From contig PMKB01000247.1 in assembly GCA_003157595.1 (NCBI GenBank), positions 2,037-9,769 of the forward strand: a stretch of 7,733 nucleotides of DNA, in the 5' to 3' direction. This stretch comes from Solirubrobacterales bacterium. Lineage in GTDB: Bacteria > Actinomycetota > Thermoleophilia > Solirubrobacterales > Solirubrobacteraceae. Under the pieces are notes generated by a model that made no database searches, was not told where the DNA came from, and saw only the letters and a list, made by a program, of their open reading frames with translations. Positions 1 to 6,348 of this stretch are shown here, piece by piece; the first letter of the stretch is position 1; the number at the start of each line of letters is the position of its first letter. Position numbers and translations under genes: made by a program.

Positions 1-652
1 CAACAACCGCATCTACGGCCTGACGAAGGGTCAGGCCTCGCCGACGAGCGAGTTGGGCAAGGTCACCAAGTCGACGCCGTTCGGGTCGACGGACGCGCCG
101 TTCAACCCGATCTCCCTGGCACTCGGCGCGGGTGCGACGTTCGTCGCGCGCACGCTCGACACCGACAAGCAGCACCTTCCCGCGATGCTGCGCGCCGCGG
201 CGGCGCACCCTGGCGCGGCGCTGATCGAGATCTACCAGAACTGCCCGGTTTTCAACGACGGCGCCTTCGATGCGCTGAGCGAGAAGCAGACGCGTGACGC
301 GAACGTCATCGCGCTGGAGCACGGAGCGCCGATCCGCTTCGGCGCCGAGCGCGAGATGGGCGTGGTACGCGGCGCCGACGGAAACCTGCAGATCGCCGCC
401 GTCGCGACGGTCGGCGAGGACGCGCTGCTGGTTCACGACTGCCACCGCGAGGATCCGAGCCTCGCATTCGCGCTCAGCCGGCTGTCCGAGCTCGAGGGCG
501 GAGCCACGCCAATCGGGATCTTCCGGGCTGCTCCCCGCCAGACGCCGGCGGCCGGCCTCGCGGCCGAGCTGCTCCAGGCGCAGGCGAGCTTCGGCACGGC
601 CGGCCTCGAACGTCTGCTGAACGCCGGCGACACCTGGTCGGTCGGCGGCTGA
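1..652 (+). CDS. korB: 2-oxoacid:ferredoxin oxidoreductase, beta subunit (3' part)
   Basis: The gene is cut by the left edge. The frame is open from base 2 and gives 216 residues ending in TGA at 650-652; the family is usually about 340-350 residues, so roughly the first third is missing. The visible part starts with NNRIYGLTKGQASPTS, the conserved end of the thiamine-diphosphate-binding region of KorB-type subunits. Next come the SLALGAGATFVAR stretch and IEIYQNCPVFNDG, both typical of the actinobacterial/mycobacterial branch. In known relatives this subunit binds thiamine diphosphate and a [4Fe-4S] cluster. With the alpha/gamma subunit KorA it oxidatively decarboxylates 2-oxoglutarate or another 2-oxoacid, passing electrons to ferredoxin in the cytoplasm. 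korA would be expected just upstream, outside the window. An in-frame TTG at 53 is not the start, because conserved residues precede it. The exact 2-oxoacid cannot be read from this fragment. Confidence 0.93.
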   Translation, partial: NNRIYGLTKGQASPTSELGKVTKSTPFGSTDAPFNPISLALGAGATFVARTLDTDKQHLPAMLRAAAAHPGAALIEIYQNCPVFNDGAFDALSEKQTRDANVIALEHGAPIRFGAEREMGVVRGADGNLQIAAVATVGEDALLVHDCHREDPSLAFALSRLSELEGGATPIGIFRAAPRQTPAAGLAAELLQAQASFGTAGLERLLNAGDTWSVGG

Positions 653-665
653 GCGCGCGCCGCCG

Positions 666-1109
666 ATGGCGCTCGACCTGCAGGCGCTCGGGCACGCGTT
701 CGAGCCGCACACCTACGCCGTCGGGCGCGAGAAGATCCGCGAATTCGCCCGCGCCGTCGGCGAAACCGACCCTGTTCATCTCGATCTCGACGCAGCAGCG
801 GCGGCCGGACACCCCGACCTCGTGGCGCCGCCGATGTTCGTCGTGGTCTACTGCTCCTCGGCGATCGAGCAGGCGCTGCGCGACCCGGCGGTCGGGATCG
901 ACTTCGCGATGCTCGTGCACGGCGGGCAGGAGTTCGAATGGGGACCGCTCGTGCTCGCGGGTGAGCAGATCACAACGCAGGTCACGGTCGCCGACATCCA
1001 CGAACGGCTCGGCATGGGGTTCTACGTCTTGGCCTCGCGATCAACCAACCAGCGCGGCGAACTGGTCAGCAGCGGCACCTGGACGCAGATCGTGAGACCC
1101 CGCGCATGA
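666..1109 (+). CDS. MaoC-type N-terminal dehydratase subunit (HadA/HadC-like)
   Basis: This 147-residue protein has the layout of the FAS1/MaoC N-terminal hotdog domain: a YAVGREKIREFARAVGE segment at residues 17-33, then a DPVHLD loop and a DLVAPPMF stretch near 50-60. In mycobacterial HadAB and HadBC dehydratases such a subunit pairs with a catalytic MaoC subunit to dehydrate (3R)-hydroxyacyl-ACP or -CoA. The next gene encodes just such a partner and overlaps this one by 4 bases (ATGA), which supports a heterodimer. At the position of the catalytic Asp of the partner this subunit has Glu33, and it has His38 where the catalytic His would be. It is therefore not plainly devoid of active-site residues. 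The ATG at 666 lies 13 bases after the korB stop and has no visible Shine-Dalgarno. Substrate and pathway (fatty acid synthesis or acyl-CoA metabolism) are not determined by the sequence. Confidence 0.85.
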   Translation: MALDLQALGHAFEPHTYAVGREKIREFARAVGETDPVHLDLDAAAAAGHPDLVAPPMFVVVYCSSAIEQALRDPAVGIDFAMLVHGGQEFEWGPLVLAGEQITTQVTVADIHERLGMGFYVLASRSTNQRGELVSSGTWTQIVRPRA

Positions 1110-1492
1110 AGCTCGAGCCGGGCGTCGCGCTGGCGGAGCTGCGGGTCACGCCGGACCGTTGCGCCACGGCGCGCTACGCCAGCGCCTCCGGCGACTTCAA
1201 CCCGATCCATCTCGACGACCAGTTCGCGCAATCGGTCGGACTGCCGGGCCGAATCCTCCACGGCCTCTACACGATGGCGCTGCTCGCGCGCGCGCAGACC
1301 GAGGCGCTGGGTGGGCCCGAGCATCTCAAGCGGCTGGCGGTCCAGTTCCGCGGGATCGCCGTGCCGGAGCAGGAGATCGTGATCAACTCGATCGTGAAGG
1401 AGCGGGCCGCCGAGCGCGTGATTGTCAGTGCGACGGTCCAGCAGCAGGGCAAGGCGATCATTCGCGCCGCCACCGTCGAACTCGAGGTCTGA
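1106..1492 (+). CDS. MaoC/R-specific hydratase subunit (HadB-like)
   Basis: This 128-residue single-hotdog protein carries the hydratase-2 motif: YASASGDFNPIH at 24-35, with the presumed catalytic Asp30 and His35, followed by GLPGRILHGLYTM. The length and motif match the catalytic HadB subunit of actinobacterial (3R)-hydroxyacyl-ACP dehydratases and also single-domain (R)-specific enoyl-CoA hydratases. Its ATG overlaps the stop of the preceding MaoC N-terminal gene (ATGA at 1106-1109), so the two are probably made together and form one heteromeric enzyme. That pairing is inferred from gene order. The family is secure; whether the acyl carrier is ACP or CoA, and the chain length, are not. The gene ends 46 bases before hrcA with no convincing terminator between them, so read-through into the stress operon is possible. 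Confidence 0.88.
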   Translation: MKLEPGVALAELRVTPDRCATARYASASGDFNPIHLDDQFAQSVGLPGRILHGLYTMALLARAQTEALGGPEHLKRLAVQFRGIAVPEQEIVINSIVKERAAERVIVSATVQQQGKAIIRAATVELEV

Positions 1493-1526
1493 CGAGACGC
1501 CCGTCAACCCGCGTGCGGCGGCTTCG

Positions 1527-1532
1527 TAGAAT
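1527..1532 (+). promoter_or_regulatory. -10 hexamer of a leaderless hrcA promoter
   Basis: TAGAAT matches the TATAAT consensus at five of six positions in an otherwise GC-rich 46-bp gap. It ends 6 bases before the hrcA ATG, so transcription would start at or next to the A of the start codon. There is no Shine-Dalgarno sequence, which fits a leaderless transcript, common in actinomycetes. The -35 position at 17-bp spacing (TCAACC, 1504-1509) is weak, with three of six matches. No CIRCE inverted repeat is present in the gap. Confidence 0.6.
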
Positions 1533-1538
1533 CGGATC

Positions 1539-2561
1539 ATGACGACGCTCACCCCGCGCCAAGAAATCATCCTGCGCAAGGTGGTCCAGAGCTATGCGGC
1601 GACCGGCCAGCCGGTCGCGTCAAAGGCGCTCGCCGCCGACCCGGGCGTCGACTGCGGCCCGTCGACGATCCGCTACGAGTTGTCGCTGCTCGAGGCGCGG
1701 GGGCTGCTCGCGCACCCGCACACCTCGGCCGGGCGCCTGCCGACGGACGCCGGCCAGCGCTACCTCGTCGATCGCCTGCTCGCCGCGCCCGAGCAGCGCG
1801 GCGCCGTCGCGCCGCTCGACTTGACGCACGTTCGCCGCGAGCTTGACGAAGCGCTGCGCGTCACGACCGAGACGCTGTCGCAGGTCAGCAATCTGCTGGC
1901 GGTCGCCACCGCTCCGGCGCTCGACAGTGCCACGATTCGCCATATCGAGGTGCTGACGCTGCAGCCGAGCGTCGTGATGGTCGTGATCATCACCTCCTCC
2001 GGCGGTGTCTCCAAGTTCGTCGGCGCATTCGAGACGACGATCGACTCGGGCCTGATCGCGTGGGCCGGGGAGTACCTCAACGAGCGCGTCGGCGGCCTGC
2101 CGCTCGGCGCGCGAATGCTGCTCGGCCGTCTCGCCGACCCGGAGCTGAGCGCGCGCGAGCGGGCCTTCATCGATCGACTCGCGCCCGCCTTCACCGAGCT
2201 TGCCGGCGGCGCCGAGGACGTGCTCTACGTTGACGGCACATCACGCCTGCTGGGCGCGCACCGCTTCGTCGCGCCGGCCGAGGCCGGCGAGCTGCTCGCG
2301 TTGCTGGAACATCGCGTGGCGCTGCTCGAGATGTTGCGGCGCGCGATCAGCCAACCCGGCGTGTACGTGCGGATCGGCGCCGAGAACGAGGTGCCCGGGC
2401 TGCGCTCGCTCTCGGTGGTGGCGACGGGCTACGGCTTGGCGCAGCGGAGGCTCGGCACGATCTCGCTGATCGGGCCGGTGCAGATGGATTACGCTGCCGC
2501 GATCGACATCGTGCGCGCCGGAGCGCGCGAGCTCTCTCGCTTTGCGCAGGACGTCTACTGA
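1539..2561 (+). CDS. hrcA: heat-inducible transcription repressor HrcA
   Basis: HrcA is a dimeric cytoplasmic repressor of class I heat-shock genes. It binds CIRCE operators and, in studied species, depends on GroEL for folding. The protein has 340 residues, normal for the family. The N-terminal winged helix begins with TPRQEIILRKVVQSYAATGQ and continues with the signature STIRYELSLLEARGLL followed by HPHTSAGRLPTDAGQRYLVD. The middle is the GAF-like dimerisation region (VLTLQPSVVMVVIITSSGG), and the C-terminus holds VRIGAENEV, then GTISLIGPVQMDY. These are all family hallmarks. The recognition helix reads IRYEL where many relatives have IRNEL or IRNEM. The ATG at 1539 fits the family N-terminus exactly and sits just after a -10 hexamer. 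The stop overlaps the dnaJ ATG by one base (TGATG). No CIRCE element lies upstream, so autoregulation is not evident here. Confidence 0.97.
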   Translation: MTTLTPRQEIILRKVVQSYAATGQPVASKALAADPGVDCGPSTIRYELSLLEARGLLAHPHTSAGRLPTDAGQRYLVDRLLAAPEQRGAVAPLDLTHVRRELDEALRVTTETLSQVSNLLAVATAPALDSATIRHIEVLTLQPSVVMVVIITSSGGVSKFVGAFETTIDSGLIAWAGEYLNERVGGLPLGARMLLGRLADPELSARERAFIDRLAPAFTELAGGAEDVLYVDGTSRLLGAHRFVAPAEAGELLALLEHRVALLEMLRRAISQPGVYVRIGAENEVPGLRSLSVVATGYGLAQRRLGTISLIGPVQMDYAAAIDIVRAGARELSRFAQDVY

Positions 2562-3712
2562 TGGCGCGCCCGGCGACCCCGCGAGATCCCTACGAGGTGC
2601 TCGGCGTGCCGCGGGGTGCCGACGAGTTGGCGATCAAGAAGGCCTTCCGCTCGCTGGCGCGCGAGCTGCACCCCGACGTCAACACCGACGATCCGCAGGC
2701 TGAGGAGAAGTTCAAGCAGGCGGCGGAGGCCTACGAGATCCTCTCGGACCCCGAGCGGCGCGCGACCTACGACCGCTACGGACACGAGGGTTTGCGCTCA
2801 GGCGGATACCAGCCGAACTTCGACCAGTTCGGCTCGCTCGGCGACCTCTTCGAAGCCTTCTTCGGTGCCGCCGGCGGCGGCATCTTCGGCGGCGGCGGCA
2901 GCCGTGGTCCGGCGCCGGGCGCCGATGTCGGCGCCGAGCTCGAGCTCGACCTCGCGCAGGCGGCTGCCGGCGGCGCGTTCGCCGTCAGCTACGACGCCGT
3001 CGATCGCTGCGAACACTGTCACGGCAACGGCGCGGAGCCGGGCACGCCGATCGATAAATGCGAGTCCTGCGGCGGGGCCGGGCGCCGCCAGGCGGTCACG
3101 CGCACGCCCTTTGGGCAGGTCATGCGCACCGTCGTCTGCGACACCTGCGGCGGCGACGGGCGCGTTGCGGCGCAGCCATGCGCCGCTTGCCGCGGGCACG
3201 GTGCGGTGATGGCGGAGCGCACGGTCACCGTGGAGGTGCCGGCCGGGATCGCCGACGGCCAGCGCGTGCGGATCGGCGGCCGCGGCAGCGTCGGCGCGTC
3301 CGGGGCCCGGGCCGGCGACCTCTACGTCCTGATCGGAGTGCGCGAGGACGAGCGCTTCGTGCGCGAGGGCGACGACCTGATCACGGTGCTCGATGTGCCG
3401 GCGCCGCTCGCCGCGCTGGGATCAAGCCTCGAGGTGCCGACGCTCGGCGATCCCGTCAAGGTCGACGTCGCGCCCGGGACCCAGCCGGGTGAGGTGATCA
3501 CGCTTCGCGGCCAGGGGATGCCGCGCCTGCAGCGTCATGGCCGCGGCGACCTGCGTGTCGTCGTCAACGTGCAGATCCCGCGACGCCTCAGCGACGAGCA
3601 GCGCTCGCTGCTCGAGCAGCTCAACGCGACGATCACCGAGGAGAACCTGCGGGCCGAGGAATCGATGTTCTCGCGACTGCGCCGCTCGCTGCATTTCCAC
3701 GACCATCAATGA
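2561..3712 (+). CDS. dnaJ: chaperone DnaJ (Hsp40, DnaJ2-type partner of hrcA)
   Basis: This is a complete type I J-protein of 383 residues. It has a J domain at about 9-75 with the HPD motif at 37-39, which stimulates DnaK ATPase. A short Gly/Phe-rich region (about 80-120) includes DLFEAFFG. The zinc-binding domain has four CxxCxGxG-type repeats starting at Cys150, Cys167, Cys193 and Cys207, all cysteines present. The C-terminal substrate-binding barrels include a GDLYVLIGVREDERFVREGDDL stretch. It delivers unfolded clients to DnaK in the cytoplasm. Neither grpE nor dnaK is adjacent. In Actinobacteria a second DnaJ is often encoded next to hrcA while dnaK-grpE-dnaJ1 lies elsewhere, and this fits that pattern. 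The start overlaps the hrcA stop by one base. A weak AGGA-like purine stretch lies about ten bases upstream, one of the few Shine-Dalgarno-like sites in the window. Confidence 0.97.
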   Translation: MARPATPRDPYEVLGVPRGADELAIKKAFRSLARELHPDVNTDDPQAEEKFKQAAEAYEILSDPERRATYDRYGHEGLRSGGYQPNFDQFGSLGDLFEAFFGAAGGGIFGGGGSRGPAPGADVGAELELDLAQAAAGGAFAVSYDAVDRCEHCHGNGAEPGTPIDKCESCGGAGRRQAVTRTPFGQVMRTVVCDTCGGDGRVAAQPCAACRGHGAVMAERTVTVEVPAGIADGQRVRIGGRGSVGASGARAGDLYVLIGVREDERFVREGDDLITVLDVPAPLAALGSSLEVPTLGDPVKVDVAPGTQPGEVITLRGQGMPRLQRHGRGDLRVVVNVQIPRRLSDEQRSLLEQLNATITEENLRAEESMFSRLRRSLHFHDHQ

Positions 3713-4563
3713 TCCGGCTTGCCGTGCGGGTCGCGCGAGCGGACGCCGCGAGCGCGCTGGCCGAGCTGCTCGCCTTCTCGCCGGCCGGCGTCGAGGAGGT
3801 CGACTGCGACGAGCATACGATCGAGTACGTGCTCTACGGCGCGCCCGGCGAGCTGCCGAGCGTCGACACGCTCACGGCTACGGTCGGTGACGCGCTCGTC
3901 GAGGTCGCGACCAGCGAGATCGCCGACGACTGGTCCTCGCGCTGGCGCTCCTTCCACGTGCCGATCGAGATCGCCGGCACGCTCTACGTCCGCCCGCCGT
4001 GGCGCGAGCGGCCCACCGACCCAAGTCTGATCGACGTCGTGATCGACCCGGGACAGGCGTTCGGCACCGGCTCGCACGCGACCACTCGGCTGTGTCTGGA
4101 GCTGCTCGTCGCGCTGGCCCGGAGCGGCGAGGCACGCGGCCAGCTACTCGACCTTGGGACCGGCTCGGGGGTCTTGGCGATCGCGGCGGCAAAGCTGGGG
4201 TTCTCGCCGGTGAGCGGCGTCGACCACGAGCCGGAGTCGGTCGCCGCGGCGCGCGAGAACGCGGCCGCGAACGGGGTGTCGGTCGAATGCTCGCAGCTCG
4301 ACCTGCGCGTCGACGAGCTGCCGCACGCTCCGACGGTCACTGCCAACCTGCTGCGCCCGCTGCTGCTCGAGCTGGCGCCGCGCTTCGCCCGCCCACCGGC
4401 GCTGCTCATCGCCTCCGGACTGCTCACCGATCAGCTCGACGAGGTGGCCGGGGTGTTTGCCGAGCACCAGGGCATGCGCGAGCGAACACGCCGCCACGAT
4501 GGGGAGTGGTCGGCGCTGCTGCTGGAGGCGCCTGGACGCGGGCGTATCCTTAGCCCGACATGA
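3709..4563 (+). CDS. prmA: ribosomal protein L11 methyltransferase PrmA
   Basis: PrmA uses S-adenosylmethionine to trimethylate amino groups of ribosomal protein L11. The 284-residue length is normal. An N-terminal L11-recognition domain (about 1-65) is followed by the linker DDWSSRWRSFHVP (73-85) and LYVRPPW. The family signature DPGQAFGTGSHATT lies at 113-126. The SAM-binding loop LDLGTGSG is at 147-154, with the acidic ribose-binding position near Asp172, and TANLL at 211-215 matches the usual ANI/ANL motif. The Rossmann methyltransferase domain is therefore complete. The N-terminal domain is divergent, so the L11 substrate is inferred from the overall signature. The ATG at 3709 overlaps the dnaJ stop (ATGA) and the 3' end overlaps the next gene the same way. 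prmA after dnaJ is a known arrangement, but the rsmE gene that often follows is absent. Confidence 0.93.
   Translation: MIRLAVRVARADAASALAELLAFSPAGVEEVDCDEHTIEYVLYGAPGELPSVDTLTATVGDALVEVATSEIADDWSSRWRSFHVPIEIAGTLYVRPPWRERPTDPSLIDVVIDPGQAFGTGSHATTRLCLELLVALARSGEARGQLLDLGTGSGVLAIAAAKLGFSPVSGVDHEPESVAAARENAAANGVSVECSQLDLRVDELPHAPTVTANLLRPLLLELAPRFARPPALLIASGLLTDQLDEVAGVFAEHQGMRERTRRHDGEWSALLLEAPGRGRILSPT
4545..4550 (+). promoter_or_regulatory. possible internal -10 hexamer before yqeY
   Basis: TATCCT inside the 3' end of prmA lies 9 bases before the ATG of the YqeY-like gene and fits the TAnnnT pattern of high-GC actinomycete -10 elements. No good -35 is visible (CTGGAG at 17-bp spacing), and the downstream gene already overlaps prmA. 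This is a low-confidence candidate for a secondary promoter giving a very short leader. Confidence 0.25.
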
Positions 4564-4994
4564 GCATCATCGACACCGTCAAGGCCGACCTCGTCGTCGC
4601 GATGAAGGCCGGCGAGCGCGAGCGCGTCGGCGCGCTGCGACTGCTGCTATCCGAGCTGCAGAAGTCCGCGAAGGAGGGCTCCGACGACGAGCTGGCGGTG
4701 CTGCGCCGCGAGCGCAAGCGGCGCAATGAGGCCGAGCGGGCGTTTCGCGACGGCGACCGCGACGATCTCGCCGACGCCGAGGCTGCCGAGGCGCTGATCA
4801 TCGGCGCCTACCTGCCCGCCGAGCTTGACGACTCGCAGCTGGCGGAGATGGTCGCCCGCGCCGTCCACCGGTCCGGAGCCACGTCGGTCAAGGACCTCGG
4901 CTCGGTGATGGGAATCGTGATGGCGGAGGTAGCCGGTCGCGCCGACGGGAAACGCGTCTCCGAGCAGGTGCGAGCGGCGCTCGCAGTCGCGTGA
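4560..4994 (+). CDS. YqeY-like protein (GatB/YqeY domain)
   Basis: This 144-residue protein matches the stand-alone YqeY family (usually about 147-150 residues). It begins with the short helical start MSIIDTVKADLVVAMKAG, followed by LRLLLSELQ. A basic helix LRRERKRRNEAERAFRDG comes next, then the conserved IIGAYLPAELDDSQL stretch. The tail VMGIVMAEVAGRADGKRVSE resembles the helical tail that stand-alone YqeY shares with the GatB subunit of the tRNA amidotransferase. That shared domain has suggested tRNA or RNA binding, but the cellular role is not established, and no amidotransferase catalytic domain is present. ATGA overlap with prmA at 4560-4563 and GTGA overlap with phoH downstream place it firmly in the operon. 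It occupies the slot where rsmE is common in other actinobacterial versions of the cluster. Co-transcription with rRNA and ribosome genes suggests a translation-related job, by inference only. Confidence 0.88.
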   Translation: MSIIDTVKADLVVAMKAGERERVGALRLLLSELQKSAKEGSDDELAVLRRERKRRNEAERAFRDGDRDDLADAEAAEALIIGAYLPAELDDSQLAEMVARAVHRSGATSVKDLGSVMGIVMAEVAGRADGKRVSEQVRAALAVA

Positions 4995-5971
4995 GACGGC
5001 AGTTCGAGCTGTCGAACGACCTCGCTGCTGGACTTGCGGGCGAACACGACGCGATGCTGCGAGCGCTGGAAGAGCGCCTGCAGGCGCGTGTGTTCCTGCG
5101 CGGCAACCTGCTGACGCTCGACGGCGAGCCCGCCGCGCTCGAGACCGGCGCCCGTGTGATCGCCGAGCTCGGCATGCTCGCGCCATCCGGCCATCCGCTC
5201 GACGAGGCGACGCTGTCGGCGGTGATCGGGGTGCTGAACGCCGACCATGCGCCGTCGGCCGTGCTCGACGACGTCGTGTGGCGCCACCGCGCCATGCGCG
5301 TCGCCCCGCGGACCGTCGGACAGAAGCACTACGTCGACTCGATCCGCGAGCACACGATCACCTTCGGCATCGGCCCCGCGGGCACCGGCAAGACGTTCCT
5401 CGCCGTCGCGCTCGCGGCGGCCGCCCTCAGCCGCAAGGAGGTCAATCGGATCATCCTCACGCGCCCCGCCGTAGAGGCCGGCGAGCGGCTCGGCTTCCTG
5501 CCCGGCGACCTGATGGCGAAGATCGACCCCTACCTGCGGCCGCTGTTTGACGCGCTGCACGACATGATCGACCCGGAGAAGGTCTCGCAGCACCTCGAGC
5601 GCGGCGTGATCGAGGTCGCGCCGCTCGCCTTCATGCGCGGGCGCACGCTGAACGACTCGTTCGTGATCCTCGACGAGGCGCAGAACACCACGCCCGAGCA
5701 GATGAAGATGTTCCTCACGAGGCTCGGGTTCGGATCGAAGATGGTCGTCACCGGCGATGTCACGCAGGTCGACCTGCCGCGCGAGCAGCAATCCGGCCTG
5801 GTCGTCGTCGCGGACATCATCGGCGACGTCGAGGGCGTCCAGTTCGTGCGGCTCGGCGGCGAGGACGTCGTGCGCCACCGGCTCGTGCAGCGGATCGTCG
5901 AGGCCTACGAGGATCACGCCCAGCGAGCCGCGCCCGAGCTCGCGTCTGCCAAGCAGGCGCGCAAGGCCTGA
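4991..5971 (+). CDS. phoH: PhoH-like ATPase (PhoL/YbeZ type)
   Basis: This is a cytoplasmic P-loop NTPase of 326 residues. The N-terminal part contains a small KH-like region (LEERLQARVFLRGNLLTLDG), as usual for PhoH/PhoL proteins. The Walker A motif GPAGTGKT is at 128-135 and Walker B with flanking signature FVILDEAQN at 224-232. Both are followed by the characteristic TTPEQMKMFLTRLG and VVTGDVTQVDLP blocks. An RPAVEAGERLGFLPGDL segment also matches the family. Its relatives are RNA-associated ATPases/helicase-like proteins, and the E. coli member YbeZ works with the endonuclease YbeY. ybeY is the next gene here, which supports the same partnership. The start is GTG at 4991, overlapping the previous stop as GTGA; the next gene overlaps the stop by one base. 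Despite the historical name, no Pho box or phosphate regulation is visible. Confidence 0.96.
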   Translation: MRRQFELSNDLAAGLAGEHDAMLRALEERLQARVFLRGNLLTLDGEPAALETGARVIAELGMLAPSGHPLDEATLSAVIGVLNADHAPSAVLDDVVWRHRAMRVAPRTVGQKHYVDSIREHTITFGIGPAGTGKTFLAVALAAAALSRKEVNRIILTRPAVEAGERLGFLPGDLMAKIDPYLRPLFDALHDMIDPEKVSQHLERGVIEVAPLAFMRGRTLNDSFVILDEAQNTTPEQMKMFLTRLGFGSKMVVTGDVTQVDLPREQQSGLVVVADIIGDVEGVQFVRLGGEDVVRHRLVQRIVEAYEDHAQRAAPELASAKQARKA

Positions 5972-6348
5972 TGCTCGAGCTGGACATCGTCGGCAGCGCA
6001 CCGCTCGCGGCGGCTGAGATCCAGCGACTCGCGGCTCTCGCCGCCGCCAGCGCCGGCGTGTCCAAAGGCCATCTGGCGATCGAGTTCGTCGGCCCGGCGC
6101 GGATGCGCAAGCTCAACCGCGAACATCGTGCACATGATGCCCCCACGGACGTGCTCTCGTTCCCGATCGACGGCGCCGCTCCCGATCCGGCGGGTCCGCG
6201 CGAACTGGGGGACGTCGTGATCTGCCCCGAGCACACGATCGAGCTTCGCGAGGCCGTAGTCCACGGCGTTCTGCACCTGCTCGGCATGGACCACGAGCGC
6301 GACGAGGGTGAGATGCTCGCGCTCCAGCGCGAGCTTCTGAGCTGGTGA
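5971..6348 (+). CDS. ybeY: endoribonuclease YbeY (rRNA maturation factor), short form
   Basis: YbeY is a metal-dependent single-strand endoribonuclease needed for 16S rRNA 3'-end maturation and 70S quality control. The 125-residue protein has the family blocks in order: LNREHR (48-53) with Arg53, PTDVLSFP (58-65), LGDVVICPE (79-87) and the zinc site HGVLHLLGMDH at 98-108 with His98, His102 and His108. All catalytic features are therefore present. The family is usually about 150-160 residues. Only nine residues separate CPE from the VHG of the metal motif, where E. coli and many actinobacterial proteins have roughly twenty or more, and the C-terminal tail is short. The start ATG overlaps the phoH stop (TGATG); the stop overlaps era as GTGA. 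Placement between phoH and era matches conserved rRNA-processing clusters, but no CBS-domain (CorC-like) gene lies between ybeY and era. Confidence 0.93.
   Translation: MLELDIVGSAPLAAAEIQRLAALAAASAGVSKGHLAIEFVGPARMRKLNREHRAHDAPTDVLSFPIDGAAPDPAGPRELGDVVICPEHTIELREAVVHGVLHLLGMDHERDEGEMLALQRELLSW

Noticed and set aside
53..55. TTG as the start of a 199-residue KorB-like protein.
   Set aside because: The frame is open to the window edge and the preceding residues (NNRIYGLTKGQASPTS) are a conserved KorB motif, so the gene starts outside the window.
474..1001. A 175-codon minus-strand open frame across the korB/MaoC boundary.
   Set aside because: Arg-rich composition without motifs; it covers two well-supported genes on the other strand.
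1493..1538. Possible terminator or CIRCE element between the dehydratase gene and hrcA.
   Set aside because: Only a 4-bp GACG/CGTC stem is visible, with no T-run, and no TTAGCACTC/GAGTGCTAA-like arms.
2873..2903. Run of GGC-like triplets resembling a microsatellite.
   Set aside because: It encodes the Gly-rich part of the DnaJ Gly/Phe region, a normal feature of the family.
2936..2947. Perfect 12-bp palindrome GAGCTCGAGCTC.
   Set aside because: It lies within dnaJ and is explained by Glu-Leu repeats (ELELDL) using preferred GC-rich codons.
4808..6001. A 397-codon open frame on the minus strand opposite phoH.
   Set aside because: It is a GC-driven shadow: the translation is low-complexity, rich in Arg, Asp, His and Leu, with no recognisable domain, while the + strand carries a complete PhoH with Walker A and B motifs.
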